64,000 nt of DNA from contig NC_092474.1 in assembly GCF_047495875.1 (NCBI RefSeq), positions 124,001-188,000 of the forward strand. The letters run 5' to 3'. The notes beneath the pieces are model-generated. The model was given only the letters and a program-made list of their open reading frames with translations. It was not told where the DNA came from and searched no databases. The position numbers and the translations under genes are program-made. Source of the stretch: Pithys albifrons albifrons (taxonomy: Eukaryota > Chordata > Aves > Passeriformes > Thamnophilidae). Below, piece by piece: positions 37,911-49,891 of this stretch (position 1 is its first letter; every line of letters starts with the position of its first letter).

Positions 37911-39132
37911 ATCTCTGTGGGGGTCTCTGGGGTGTCTCCGGAGCATCTCTTGCTGTCTCTGGGGTTCTCTGGAGGTCTCTGTGGGATCTATGGGGGTCTC
38001 TGGTGGATCTATGAGGGGTTCCTGTGGGTCCCTGGGGTCCTCTGCGGGTCCCAAGGTGGGTCCCTGGGGGTCTCTGGAGGTCCCTGGGGGTCTCGGAGGG
38101 GTTTCTCGTGATCTCTGGAGGGGTCTCTGGAGGTCCCTGGGGGGCATCTTGTGATCTCTGGGCGGTCTATGGGGGTCCCTGGGGGGTCCCTGAGGGTCCC
38201 TGGGGGTCTCTGTGAGTCTCTGGGGGTGTCTGGGGATTTCTGGGGGGTCCCAGGAGATCCCCAGGGGAGTTCTTTGGGGGTCACAGGGGGGTCTCTGGGG
38301 ATCTGTGGGGGTCCCTAGGGGGTCCTTGGGGGTCCCTGTGGGATCTCTAGGAGATCTCTGAGAGTCTCTAAGGGTCTCTGGGGGGGCCTCTGTGGATCCC
38401 TGGAGGGGTCTGGGGGTCCCTGGAGGGGTCTGGGGGTCTCTGGGGATCTCTGGGGGTCTCTGAGGGCATCTGAGGGTCCCTGGCGGGTGTCTGGAAGTCT
38501 CTGGGGGTCCCTCAGGGGTCTCTGCGGGTACCTGAGGGGTCTCTGGGAGTTTCTGGGGGCCCCTGGGAGTCCCTGGGGGTGTCTGGGGGTCTGTGGGGGT
38601 CATTGGGCGGTCCCTGGTGATCTATGGATGGTCTCTGGGGGTCCCTGGGGGGTCTCGGCGGGCGTCTGGGAGTCCCTGGAGGTCTCTGAGAATCTCTGGG
38701 GGGTCTCTGGTGGTCCCGGGGGGGTCTCTGGGGGCTTCTGGGGATCTCTTGGAGTCTCTGGGGTCTCTGGAGGTCCCTGGGGGGTCTCTGAGGATTTCTG
38801 GGAGTCTCTGGGGTGTCTGGGAGTCTCTGGGGGTCCCTGAGGGGTCTCTGCGGGTCCCTGAGGGATCTCTGGGAGTTTCTGAGGGCCCCTGGGAGTCCCT
38901 GGGGGGTGTCTGGAGGTTTAGGGGGGTCCCTGGGGAGTCTGGGGGTGTCTGGGGGTCTCTGACAGTCTCTGGGGGGTCTCTGGGGGAAACTGGGGGTTCT
39001 CTGGGAGATCTCTGTAGCGTCCTGGGGGTCCCTGGGGGGTCCCTGGGTGTCCCAGGGAGTGTCTGGGAATCTCTGGGGTCTCTGGGGGTCCCTTTGGAGT
39101 CCCTGGGGGGGTCCTCTGGGGGTCTCTGGGGC

Positions 39133-39313
39133 CCCCAAGGAGGTTGGCCGACAGACGGCATTTCGAGCACCGGGGGTCCCCGAAGGGGGGGGGTTGCCGA
39201 GGGGCGACACCTCGGGCGCCGGGGCTCCCCAAGGGGGTTCCCCGAGGGACGACATTTCGGGCACCGGGGGTCCCCAAGGGGGTTCCCCAAGGGATGACAT
39301 TTCGGGCACCGTA
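39133..39313. repeat. 45-bp repeat block 24 (4 units, short type)
   Basis: Four units. Header variant GGCCGACAGACGGCATT; the last unit ends CACCGTAGATCTCTG instead of CACCGGGGATCTCTG. Confidence 0.9.
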
Positions 39314-40823
39314 GATCTCTGTGGGGGTCTCTGGGGTGTCTCCGGAGCATCTCTGCTGGTCTCTGGGGTTCTCTGGAGGTCTCTGTGGGATCTATGGGGG
39401 TCTCTGGTGGATCTATGAGGGGTTCCTGTGGGTCCCTGGGGTCCTCTGCGGGTCCCAAGGTGGGTCCCTGGGGGTCTCTGAAGGTCCCTGGGGGTCTCGG
39501 AGGGGTTTCTCGTGATCTCTGGAGGGGTCTCTGGAGGTCCCTGGGGGGCATCTCGTGATCTCTGGGCGGTCTATGGGGGTCCCTGGGGGGTCCCTGAGGG
39601 TCTCTGGGGGTCTCTGGGAGTCTCTGGGGGTGTCTGGGGGTTTCTGGGGGGTCCCAGGAGATCCCCAGGGGAGTTCTTTGGGGGTCACAGAGGGGGTCTC
39701 TGGGGATCTGTGGGGGTCCCTAGGGGGTCTCTGGGGGTCCCTGTGGGATATCTGGGGGATCTCTGAGAGTCTCTAAGAGTCTCTGGGGGGTATCTGGGGG
39801 TCCCTGAGGGTCTCTGGGGGTCTCTGGGGGTCCCTGGAGGGGTCTGGGGGTCTCTGGGGATCTCTGGGGGTCTCTGGGGGCATCTGAAGGTCCCTGGCGG
39901 GTGTCTGGGGGTCCCTCAGGGGGTCTCTGGGGGTCTCGGCGTGTGTCTGGGAGTCCCTGGAGGTCTCTGAGAGTCTCTGGGGGGTCTCTGGGGGTCCCTG
40001 GGGGTCCCTGCGGGTCTCTGGGGGTGTCTGGGGGTCCCTGGAGGGGTCTGGGGGTCTCTGGGGATCTCTGGGGGTCTCTGGGGGCATCTGAGGGTACCTG
40101 GCGGGTGTCTGGAAGTCTCTGGGGGTCCCTCAGGGGTCTCTGCGGGTCCCTGAGGGGTCTCTTGGAGTTTCTGGGGGCCCGTGGAAGTCTCTGGGGGTGT
40201 CTGGGGGTCTGTGGGGGTCATTGGGCGGTCCCTGGTGATCTATGGATGGTCTCTGGGGTCCCTGGCGGATCTCGGCGGGTGTCTGGGAGTCCCTGGAGGT
40301 CTCTGAGAATCTCTGGGGGGTCTCTGGTGGTCCCGGAGGGGTCTCTGGGGGGCTTCTGGGGATCTCTTGGAGTCTCTGGGGTCTCTGGAGGTTCCTGGGG
40401 GGTCTCTGAGGGTTTCTGGGAGTCTCTGGGGTGTCTGGAAGTCTCTGGGGGTCCCTGAGGGGTCTCTGCAGGTCCCTGAGGGATCTCTGGGAGTTTCCGG
40501 GGGCTCCTGGGAGTCTCTGGGGGTGTCTGGGGATCTGCGGGGGTCCTTGGGCGGTCCCTGGTGATCTATGGGGAGTCTCTGGGGGTCCCTGGGGAGTCCC
40601 AGTGGGCTCTCTGGAGGTCCCTGGGGGGTTTCTGAGAGTCTCTGGGCGTCCCTGGGGGGCCCCTGGGGGGGCCCTGGGGGTCCCTGGGGGCGTCTGGGAG
40701 TCCCTGGGGGGTGTCTGGAGGTCTAGGGGGGTCCCTGGGATGTCTGGGGGTGTCTGGGGGTCTCTGACAGTCTCGGGGGGGTCTCTGGGGGAAACTGGGG
40801 GTTCTCTGGGAGATCTCTGTAGC

Positions 40824-41404
40824 GGGGGTTGCCGAGGGGCGACACCTCGGGGGCCGGGGCTCCCCAAAGTGGGGTTGCCGAGGGGCGAGCCCTCGGGCGC
40901 CGGGGTTCCCCAAGGGGGCGTTGCCGAGGGGCGTCGCCTCGGACGCCGGGGCTCCCCAAGGGGGGCTTGCCGAGGGGCGACACCTCGGGGGCCGGGGCTC
41001 CCCCAAGGGGGGGTTACCGAGGGGCGACACCTCGGGCGCCGGGGGTCCCCAAGGGGGGTTCCCGACGGACGACATTTTGGGCACCGGGGGTCCCCAAGGG
41101 GGTTCCCCGACGGACGACATTTTGGGCACCGGGGGTCCCCAAGGGGGTTCCCCGACGGACGACATTTTGGGCACCGGGGGTCCCCAAGGGGGTTCCCCGA
41201 CGGACGACATTTTGGGCACCGGGGGTCCCCAAGGGGGGTTCCCGACGGAGGACATTTCGGGCACCGGGGGTCCCCAAGGGGGTTCTCCGAGGGACGACAC
41301 CTCGGGCGCCGGGGCTCCCCAAGGGGGTTCCCCGAGGGACGACATTTCGGGCACCGGGGGTCCCCAAGGGGGTTGTCCGAAGGACGACATTTCGGGAACC
41401 GGGG
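40824..41404. repeat. 45-bp repeat block 25 (about 13 units, long type)
   Basis: Same length as block 22 and at 5,341 bp offset from it, but without the private indels of block 22. Internal TTTTGGG units are bracketed by CACCTCGG units before and TTTCGGG units after. Confidence 0.92.
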
Positions 41405-43069
41405 ATCTCTGTGGGGGTCTCTGGGGTGTCTCCGGAGCATCTCTGCTGGTCTCTGGGGTTCTCTGGAGGTCTCTGTGGGATCTATGGGGGTCTCTGGTGG
41501 ATCTATGAGGGGTTCCTGTGGGTCCCTGGGGTCCTCTGCGGGTCCCAAGGTGGGTCCCTGGGGGTCTCTGAAGGTCCCTGGGGGTCTCGGAGGGGTTTCT
41601 CGTGATCTCTGGAGGGGTCTCTGGAGGTCCCTGGGGGGCATCTCGTGATCTCTGAGCGGTCTATGGGGGTCCTTGGGGGGTCCCTGAGGGTCTCTGGGGG
41701 TCTCTGGGAGTCTCTGGGGGTGTCTGGGGATTTCTGGGGGGTCCGAGGGGATCCCCAGGGGAGTTCTTTGGGGGTCGCAGGGGGGTCTCTGGTGGATCTA
41801 TGAGGGGTTCCTGTGGGTCCCTGGGGGATCTCTGAGAGTCTCTGGGGGTCTCTATGAGTCTCTGGGGGTGTCTGAGGGTCCCTGGGGGGTCTCTGGGAGT
41901 CTCTGGGCGTGTCTGGGGGTTTCTGGGGTGTCCCAGGAGATCCCCAGGGGAGTTCTTTGGGGGTCACAGGGGGGGTCTCTAGGGACCTGTGGGGATCCCT
42001 AGGGGGTCCTTGGGGGTCCCTGTGGGGTCCCTGGGGGATCTCTGAGAGTCTCTGGGGGTCTCTGGAGGGTCTCTGGGGGTCCCTGAGGGTCTCTGGGGGT
42101 GTCTGGGGGTCCCTGGAGGGGTCTGGGGGTCTCTGGGGATCTCTGGGGGTCTCTGGGGGCATCTGAGGGTCCCTGGCGGGTGTCTGGGGGTCTCTGGGGG
42201 TCCCTGGGGGGTCTCGGCGTGTGTCTCGGAGTCCCTGGGGGATCTCTGAGAGTCTCTGGGGGGTTTCTGCGGGTCCCTGGGGGTCTCTGGGAATCTCTGG
42301 GGGTGTCTGGGGGTCCCTGGAGGGGTCTGGGGGTCTCTGGGAATCTCTGGGGGTCTCTGGGGGCATCTGAGGGTTCCTGGCGGGTGTCTGGGAGTCTCTG
42401 GGGGTCCCTCAGGGGTCTCTGCGGGTCCCTGAGGGTTTCTGGGGATCTCTGGGGGCCCCTGGGAGTCTCTGGGGGTGTCTGGGGGTCTGTGGGGGTCCTT
42501 GGGCGGTCCCTGGTGATCTATGGAGGGTCTCTGGGGGTCCCTGGGGGGTCTCGGCGTGTGTCTGGGAGTCCCTGGAGGTCTCTGAGAATCTCTGGGGGGT
42601 CTCTGGAGGTCCCTGGGGGGTCTCTGGGAGGTCTCTGGGGCTTTCTGGTGGTCCCTGGGTGGTCCGTGGGGGTCTCTGGGGGTCTCTTGGAGTCTCTGGG
42701 ATCTCTGGAGGTCCCTGGGGCGTCTCTGAGGGTTTCTGGGAGTCTCTGGGGTGTCTGGGAGTCTCTGGGGGTCCCTGAGGGGTCTCTGCGGGTCCCTGAG
42801 GGATCTCTGGGAGTTTCTGAGGGCCCCTGGGAGTCCCTGGGGGGTGTCTGGAGGTCTAGGGGGGTCTCTGGGGTGTCTGGGGGTGTCTGGGGGTCTCTGA
42901 CAGTCTCTGGGGGGTCTCTGGGGGAAACTGGGGATTCTCTGGGAGATCTCTGTAGCGTCCTGGGTGTCCCTGGGGGTCCCTGGGTGTCTCTGGGAGTGTC
43001 TGGGAACCTCTGGGGTCTCTGGGGGTCCCTGTGGAGTCCCTGGGGGGGTCCTCTGGGGGTCTCTGGGGC

Positions 43070-43205
43070 CCCCAAGGAGGTTGGCCGAGGGACGGCATTT
43101 CGAGCACCGGGGGTCCCCGAAGGGGGGGGTTGCCGAGGGGCGACACCTCGGGCGCCGGGGCTCCACAAGGGGGTTCCCCGAGGGACGACATTTCGGGCAC
43201 CGGGG
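43070..43205. repeat. 45-bp repeat block 26 (3 units, short type)
   Basis: Three-unit form like blocks 2 and 4. The following conserved stretch lacks about 50 bp (the usual GGGTCTCGGAGGGGTTTCTC part is missing). Confidence 0.9.
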
Positions 43206-44638
43206 ATCTCTGTGGGGGTCTCTGGGGTGTCTCCGGAGCATCTCTGCTGGTCTCTGGGGTTCTCTGGAGGTCTCTGTGGGATCTATGGGGGTCTCTGGTG
43301 GATCTATGAGGGGTTCCTGTGGGTCCCTGGGGTCCTCTGCGGGTCCCAAGGTGGGTCCCTGGGGGTCTCTGGAGGTCCCTGGGGGGCATCTTGTGATCTC
43401 TGGGCGGTCTATGGGGGTCCCTGGGGGGTCCCTGAGGGTCCCTGGAGGTCTCTGTGAGTCTCTGGGGGTGTCTGGGGATTTCTGGGGGGTCCCAGAAGAT
43501 CCCCAGGGGAGTTCTTTGGGGGTCACAGGGGGGTCTCTGGGGATCTGTGGGGGTCCCTAGGGGGTCCTTGGGGGTCCCTGTGGGATCTCTGGGAGATCTC
43601 TGAGAGTCTCTAAGGGTCTCTGGGGGGTCTCTGTGGGTCCCTGAGGGTCTCTGGGGCTCTCTGGGGGTCTCTGGTGGTCCCTGAAGGGGTCTGGGGGTCT
43701 CTGGGGATCTCTGGGGGTCTCTGGGGGCATCTGAGGGTCCCTGGCGGGTGTCTGGGGGTCTCTGGGGGTCCCTGGGGGGTCTCGGCGTGTGTCTCGGAGT
43801 CCCTGGGGGATCTCTGAGAGTCTCTGGGGGGTTTCTGCGGGTCCCTGGGGGTCTCTGGGAATCTCTGGGGGTGTCTGGGGGTCCCTGGAGGGGTGTGGGG
43901 GTCTCTGGGAATCTCTGGGGGTCTCTGGGGGCATCTGAGGGTTCCTGGCGGGTGTCTGGGAGTCTCTGGGGGTCCCTCAGGGGTCTCTGCGGGTCCCTGA
44001 GGGTTTCTGGGGATCTCTGGGGGCCCCTGGGAGTCTCTGGGGGTGTCTGGGGGTCTGTGGGGGTCCTTGGGCGGTCCCTGGTGATCTATGGAGGGTCTCT
44101 GGGGGTCCCTGGGGGGTCTCGGCGTGTGTCTGGGAGTCCCTGGAGGTCTCTGAGAATCTCTGGGGGGTCTGTGGAGGTCCCTGGGGGGGTCTCTGGGTGG
44201 TCTCTGGGGCTTTCTGGTGGTCCCTGGGTGGTCCGTGGGGGTCTCTGGGGGTCTCTTGGAGTCTCTGGGATCTCTGGAGGTCCCTGGGGCGTCTCTGAGG
44301 GTTTCTGGGAGTCTCTGGGGTGTCTGGGAGTCTCTGGGGGTCCCTGAGGGGTCTCTGCGGGTCCCTGAGGGATCTCTGGGAGTTTCTGAGGGCCCCTGGG
44401 AGTCCCTGGGGGGTGTCTGGAGGTCTAGGGGGGTCCCTGGGGTGTCTGGGGGTGTCTGGGGGTCTCTGACAGTCTCGGGGGGGTCTCTGGGGGAAACTGG
44501 GGGTTCTCTGGGAGATCTCTGTAGCGTCCTGGGGGTCCCTGGGGGTCCCTGGGTGTCTCTGGGAGTGTCTGGGAATCTCTGGGGCCTCTGGGGGTCCCTG
44601 TGGAGTCCCTGGGGGGGTCCTCTGGGGGTCTCTGGGGC

Positions 44639-44819
44639 CCCCAAGGAGGTTGGCCGAGGGACGGCATTTCGAGCACCGGGGGTCCCCGAAGGGGGGGGTT
44701 GCCGAGGGGCGACACCTCGGGCGCCGGGGCTCCACAAGGGGGTTCCCCGAGGGACGACATTTCGGGCACCGGGGGTCCCCAAGGGGGTTCCCCGAGGGAC
44801 GACATTTCGGGCACCGGGG
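44639..44819. repeat. 45-bp repeat block 27 (4 units, short type)
   Basis: Four units ending GACGACATTTCGGGCACC. Downstream is the rare GCGGGTGTCAAGG in place of GCGGGTCCCAAGG, shared with the stretch after block 28. Confidence 0.9.
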
Positions 44820-46032
44820 ATCTCTGTGGGGGTCTCTGGGGTGTCTCCGGAGCATCTCTGCTGGTCTCTGGGGTTCTCTGGAGGTCTCTGTGGGATCTAT
44901 GGGGGTCTCTGGTGGATCTATGAGGGGTTCCTGTGGGTCCCTGGGGTCCTCTGCGGGTGTCAAGGTGGGTCCCTGGGGCTCTCTGGGGGTCTCGGAGGGG
45001 TTTCTCGTGATCTCTGGAGGGGTCTCTGGAGGTCCCTGGGGGGCATCTTGTGATCTCTGGGCGGTCTATGGGGGTCCCTGGGGGGGCCCCTGAGGGTCTC
45101 TGGGGGTCTCTGTGAGTCTCTGGGGGTGTCTGGGGATTTCTGGGGGGTCCCAGGAGATCCCCAGGGGAGTTCTTTGGGGGTCACAGGGGGGTCTCTGGGG
45201 ATCTGTGGGGGTCCCTAGGGGGTCCTTGGGGGTCCCTGTGGGATCTCTAGGAGATCTCTGAGAGTCTCTAAGGGTCTCTGGGGGGTCTCTGTGGGTCCCT
45301 GGAGGGGTCTGGGGGTCCCTGGAGGGGTCTGGGGGTCTCTGGGGATCTCTGGGGGTCTCTGGGGGCATCTGAGGGTCCCTGGCGGGTGTCTGGAAGTCTC
45401 TGGGGGTCCCTCAGGGGTCTCTGCGGGTACCTGAGGGGTCTCTGGGAGTTTCTGGGGGCCCCTGGGAGTCCCTGGGGGTGTCTGGGGGTCTGTGGGGGTC
45501 ATTGGGCGGTCCCTGGTGATCTATGGATGGTCTCTGGGGGTCCCTGGGGGGTCTCGGCGGGTGTCTGGGAGTCCCTGGAGGTCTCTGAGAATCTCTGGGG
45601 GGTCTCTGGTGGTCCCGGGGGGGTCTGTGGGGGCTTCTGGGGATCTCTTGGAGTCTCTGGGGTCTCCGGAGGTCCCTGGGGGGTCTCTGAGGATTTCTGG
45701 GAGTCTCTGTGGTGTCTGGGAGTCTCTGCGGGTCCCTGAGGGGTCTCTGCGGGTCCCTGAGGGATCTCTGGGAGTTTCTGAGGGCCCCTGGGAGTCCCTC
45801 GGGGGTGTCTGGAGGTCTAGGGGGGTCCCTGGGGTGTCTGGGGGTGTCTGGGGGTCTCTGACAGTCTCTGGGGGGTCTCTGGGGGAAACTGGGGGTTCTC
45901 TGGGAGATCTCTGTAGCGTTCTGGGGGTCCCTGGGGGGGTCCCTGGGTGTCCCTGGGAGTGTCTGGGAATCTCTGGGGTCTCTGGGGGTCCCTTTGAAGT
46001 CCCTGGGGGGGTCCTCTGGGGGTCTCTGGGGC

Positions 46033-46213
46033 CCCCAAGGAGGTTGGCCGAGGGACGGCATTTCGAGCACCGGGGGTCCCCGAAGCGGGGGGTTGCCGAG
46101 GGGCGACACCTCGGGCGCTGGGGCTCCCCAAGGGGGTTCCCCGAGGGACGACATTTCGGGCACCGGGGGTCCCCAAGGGGGTTCCCCGAGGGAAGACATT
46201 TCGGGCACCGGGG
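46033..46213. repeat. 45-bp repeat block 28 (4 units, short type)
   Basis: Four units with CCCCGAAGCGGGGGG, GGGCGCTGGGGCTCC and a final GAGGGAAGACATTTCGG. Confidence 0.9.
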
Positions 46214-47725
46214 ATCTCTGTGGGGGTCTCTGGGGTGTCTCCGGAGCATCTCTGGTGGTCTCTGGGGTTCTCTGGAGGTCTCTGTGGGATCTATGGGGGT
46301 CTCTGGTGGATCTATGAGGGGTTCCTGTGGGTCCCTGGGGTCCTCTGCGGGTGTCAAGGTGGGTCCCTGGGGGTCTCTGAAGGTCCCTGGGGGTCTCGGA
46401 GGGGTTTCTCGTGATCTCTGGAGGGGTCTCTGGAGGTCCCTGGGGGGCATCTCGTGATCTCTGGGCGGTCTATGGGGGGTCCCTGGGGGGTCCCTGAGGG
46501 TCTCTGGGGGTCTCTGGGAGTCTCTGGGGGTGTCTGGGGGTTTCTGGGGGGTCCCAGGAGATCCCCAGGGGAGTTCTTTGGGGGTCACAGGGGGGGTCTC
46601 TGGGGATCTGTGGGAGTCCCTAGGGGGTCCTTGGGGGTCCCTGTGGGATATCTGGGGGATCTCTGAGAGTCTCTAAGAGTCTCTGGGGGGTATCTGGGGG
46701 TCCCTGAGGGTCTCTGGGGGTCTCTGGGGGTCCCTGGAGGGGTCTGGGGGTCTCTGGGGATCTCTGGGGGTCTCTGGGGGCATCTGAAGGTCCCTGGCGG
46801 GTGTCTGGGGGTCCCTCAGGGGGTCTCTGGGGGGTCTCGGCGTGTGTCTGGGAGTCCCTGGAGGTCTCTGAGAGTCTCTGGGGGGTCTCTGGGGGTCCCT
46901 GTGGGTCCCTGCGGGTCTCTGGGGGTGTCTGGGAGTCCCTGGAGGGGTCTGGGGGTCTCTGGGGATCTCTGGGGGTCTCTGGGGGCATCTGAGGGTACCT
47001 GGCGGGTGTCTGGAAGTCTCTGGGGGTCCCTCAGGGGTCTCTGCGGGTCCCTGAGGGGTCTCTTGGAGTTTCTGGGGGCCCGTGGGAGTCTCTGGGGGTG
47101 TCTGGGGGTCTGTGGGGGTCATTGGGCGGTCCCTGGTGATCTATGGATGGTCTCTGGGGGTCCCTGGGGGATCTCGGCGGGTGTCTGGGAGTCCCTGGAG
47201 GTCTCTGAGAATCTCTGGGGGGTCTCTGATGGTCCCGGGGGGGTCTCTGGGGGGCTTCTGGGGATCTCTTGGAGTCTCTGGGGTCTCTGGAGGTTCCTGG
47301 GGGGTCTCTGAGGGTTTCTGGGAGTCTCTGGGGTGTCTGGCAGTCTCTGGGGGTCCCTGAGGGGTCTCTGCGGGTCCCTGAGGGATCTCTGGGAGTTTCT
47401 GGGGGCTCCTGGGAGTCTCTGGGGGTGTCTGGGGATCTGCGGGGGTCCTTGGGCGGTCCCTGGTGATCTATGGGGAGTCTCTGGGGGTCGCTGGGGAGTC
47501 CCAGTGGGCTCTCTGGAGGTCCCTGGGGGGTTTCTGAGAGTCTCTGGGGGTCCCTGGGGGGCCCCTGGGGGGGCCCTGGGGGTCCCTGGGGGCGTCTGGG
47601 AGTCCCTGGGGGGTGTCTGGAGGTCTAGGGGGGTCCCTGGGGTGTCTGGGGGTGTCTGGGGGTCTCTGACAGTCTCGGGGGGGTCTCTGGGGGAAACTGG
47701 GGGTTCTCTGGGAGATCTCTGTAGC

Positions 47726-48305
47726 GGGGGTTGCCGAGGGGCAACACCTCGGGGGCCGGGGCTCCCCAAAGTGGGGTTGCCGAGGGGCGAGCCCTCGGGC
47801 GCCGGGGTTCCCCAAGGGGGCGTTGCCGAGGGGCGTCGCCTCGGACGCCGGGGCTCCCCAAGGAGGGCTTGCCGAGGGGAGACACCTCGGGGGCCGGGGC
47901 TCCCCCAAGGGGGGTTCCCGACGGACGACATTTTGGGCACCGGGGGTCCCCAAGGGGGGTTCCCGACGGACGACATTTTGGGCACCGGGGGTCCCCAAGG
48001 GGGTTCCCCGACGGACGACATTTTGGGCACCGGGGGTCCCCAAGGGGGTTCCCCGAAGGACGACATTTTGGGCACCGGGGGTCCCCAAGGGGGTTCCCCG
48101 AGGGACGACATTTCGGGCACCGGGGGTCCCCAAGGGGGTTCCCCGACGGACGACATTTTGGGCACCGGGGGTCCCCAAGGGGGTTCCCCGAGGGACGACA
48201 TTTTGGGCACCGGGGGTCCACAAGGGGGTTCCCCGAGGGACGACATTTTGGGCACCGGGGGTCCCCAAGGGGGTTGTCCGAAGGACGACATTTCGGGCAC
48301 CGGGG
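47726..48305. repeat. 45-bp repeat block 29 (about 13 units, long type)
   Basis: Third 13-unit long array, 6.9 kb from block 25. Private marks are GAGGGGCAACACCTCGG, CCAAGGAGGGCTTGCC and a GGGTCCACAAGG unit. The TTACCGAGGGGCGACACC unit present in block 25 is missing. Confidence 0.92.
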
Positions 48306-49713
48306 ATCTCTGTGGGGGTCTCTGGGGTGTCTCCGGAGCATCTCTGCTGGTCTCTGGGGTTCTCTGGAGGTCTCTGTGGGATCTATGGGGGTCTCTGGTG
48401 GATCTATGAGGGGTTCCTGTGGGTCCCTGGGGTCCTCTGCGGGTCCCAAGGTGGGTCCCTGGGGGTCTCTGAAGGTCCCTGGGGGTCTCGGAGGGGTTTC
48501 TCGTGATCTCTGGAGGGGTCTCTGGAGGTCCCTGGGGGGCATCTCGTGATCTCTGAGCGGTCTATGGGGGTCCTTGGGGGGTCCCTGAGGGTCTCTGGGG
48601 GTCTCTGTGAGTCTCTGGGGGTGTCTGGGGATTTCTGGGGGGTCCGAGGGGATCCCCAGGGGAGTTCTTTAGGGGTCGCAGGGGGGTCTCTGGTGGATCT
48701 ATGAGGGGTTCCTGTGGGTCCCTGGGGGATCTCTGAGAGTCTCTGGGGGTCTCTATGAGTCTCTGGTGGTGTCTGGGAGTCCCTGGAGGGGTCTGGGGGT
48801 CTCTGGGAATCTCTGGGGGCCTCTGGGGGCATCTGAGGCTTCCTGGCGGGTGTCTGGAAGTCTCTGGGGGTCCCTCAGGGGTCTCTGCGGGTCCCTGAGG
48901 GGTCTCTGGGAGTTTCTGGGGGCCCCTGGGAGTCTCTGGGGGTGTCTGGGGGTCTGTGGGGGTCCTTGGGCGGTCCCTGGTGATCTATGGAGGGTCTCTG
49001 GGGGTCCCTGGGGGGTCTCGGCGGGTGTCTGGGAGTCCCTGGAGGTCTCTCAGAATCTCTGGGGGGTCTTTGGTGGTCCCTGGGGGATCTCTGGGGTATT
49101 CTGGTGGTCCCTGGGGGGTCCGTGGGGGTCTCTGGGGATCTCTTGGAGTCTCTGGGGTCTCTGGAGGTCTCTGGGGGGTCTCTGAGGGTTTCTGGGAGTC
49201 TCTGGGGTGTCTGGGAGTCTCTGGGGGTCCCTGAGGGGTCTCTGCGGGTCCCTGAGGGATCTCTGGGAGTTTCTGGGGGCCCCTGGGAGTCTCTGGGGGT
49301 GTCTGGGGGTCTGCGGGGGTCCTTGGGCGGTTCCTGGTGATCTATGGGGAGTCTCTGGGGGTCCCTGGGGAGTCCCAGTGTGCTCTCTGGGGGTCCCTGG
49401 GGGGTCTCTGAGAGTCTCTGGGGGTCTCTAGGGGGTCCCTGGTGGGGCTCTGGGGGTCCGTGGGGGCGTCTGGGAGTCCCTGGGGGGTGTCTGGAGGTCT
49501 AGGGGGGTTCCTGGGGTGTCTGGGGGTGTCTGGGGGTCTCTGACAGTCTCTGGGGAGTCTCTGTGGGAAACTGGGGGTTCTCTGGGAGATCTCTGTAGCG
49601 TCCTGGGGGTCCCTGGGGGGTCCCTGGGTGTCCTTGTGAGTGTCTGGGAATCTCTGGGGTCTCTGGGGGTCCCTGTGGAGTCCCTGGGGGGGTCCTCTGG
49701 GGGTCTCTGGGGT

Positions 49714-49891
49714 CCCCAAGGAGGTTGGCCGAGGGACGGCATTTCGGGCACCGGGGGTCCCTAAGGCGGGTGTCCGAGGGACGACATTTTGGGCACCGGG
49801 GGTCCCCAAGGGGGTTGTCCGAGGGACGACATTTTGGGCACCAGGGGTCCCCAAGGGGGGTTCCCGACGGACGACATTTCGGGCACCGGGG
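49714..49891. repeat. 45-bp repeat block 30 (4 units, diverged)
   Basis: Diverged short block: unit 1 has GGCATTTCGGGCACC, followed by CCTAAGGCGGGTGTCCGAGG. The next two units carry TTTTGGGCACC, which elsewhere occurs only in long arrays. Marks the beginning of the more diverged right edge. Confidence 0.88.

Larger units (their letters stand above)
38300..41850. repeat. Duplicated segment E (copy 1; copy 2 at about 45200-48750)
   Basis: About 3.5 kb aligned at 6,899-6,902 bp offset, sharing GATCTCTAGGAGATC, GCGGGTACCTGAGG, GGGGATATC-type and TCTCTTGGAGTTTC variants. It ends where 48770 jumps to a different decamer order. Confidence 0.75.
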
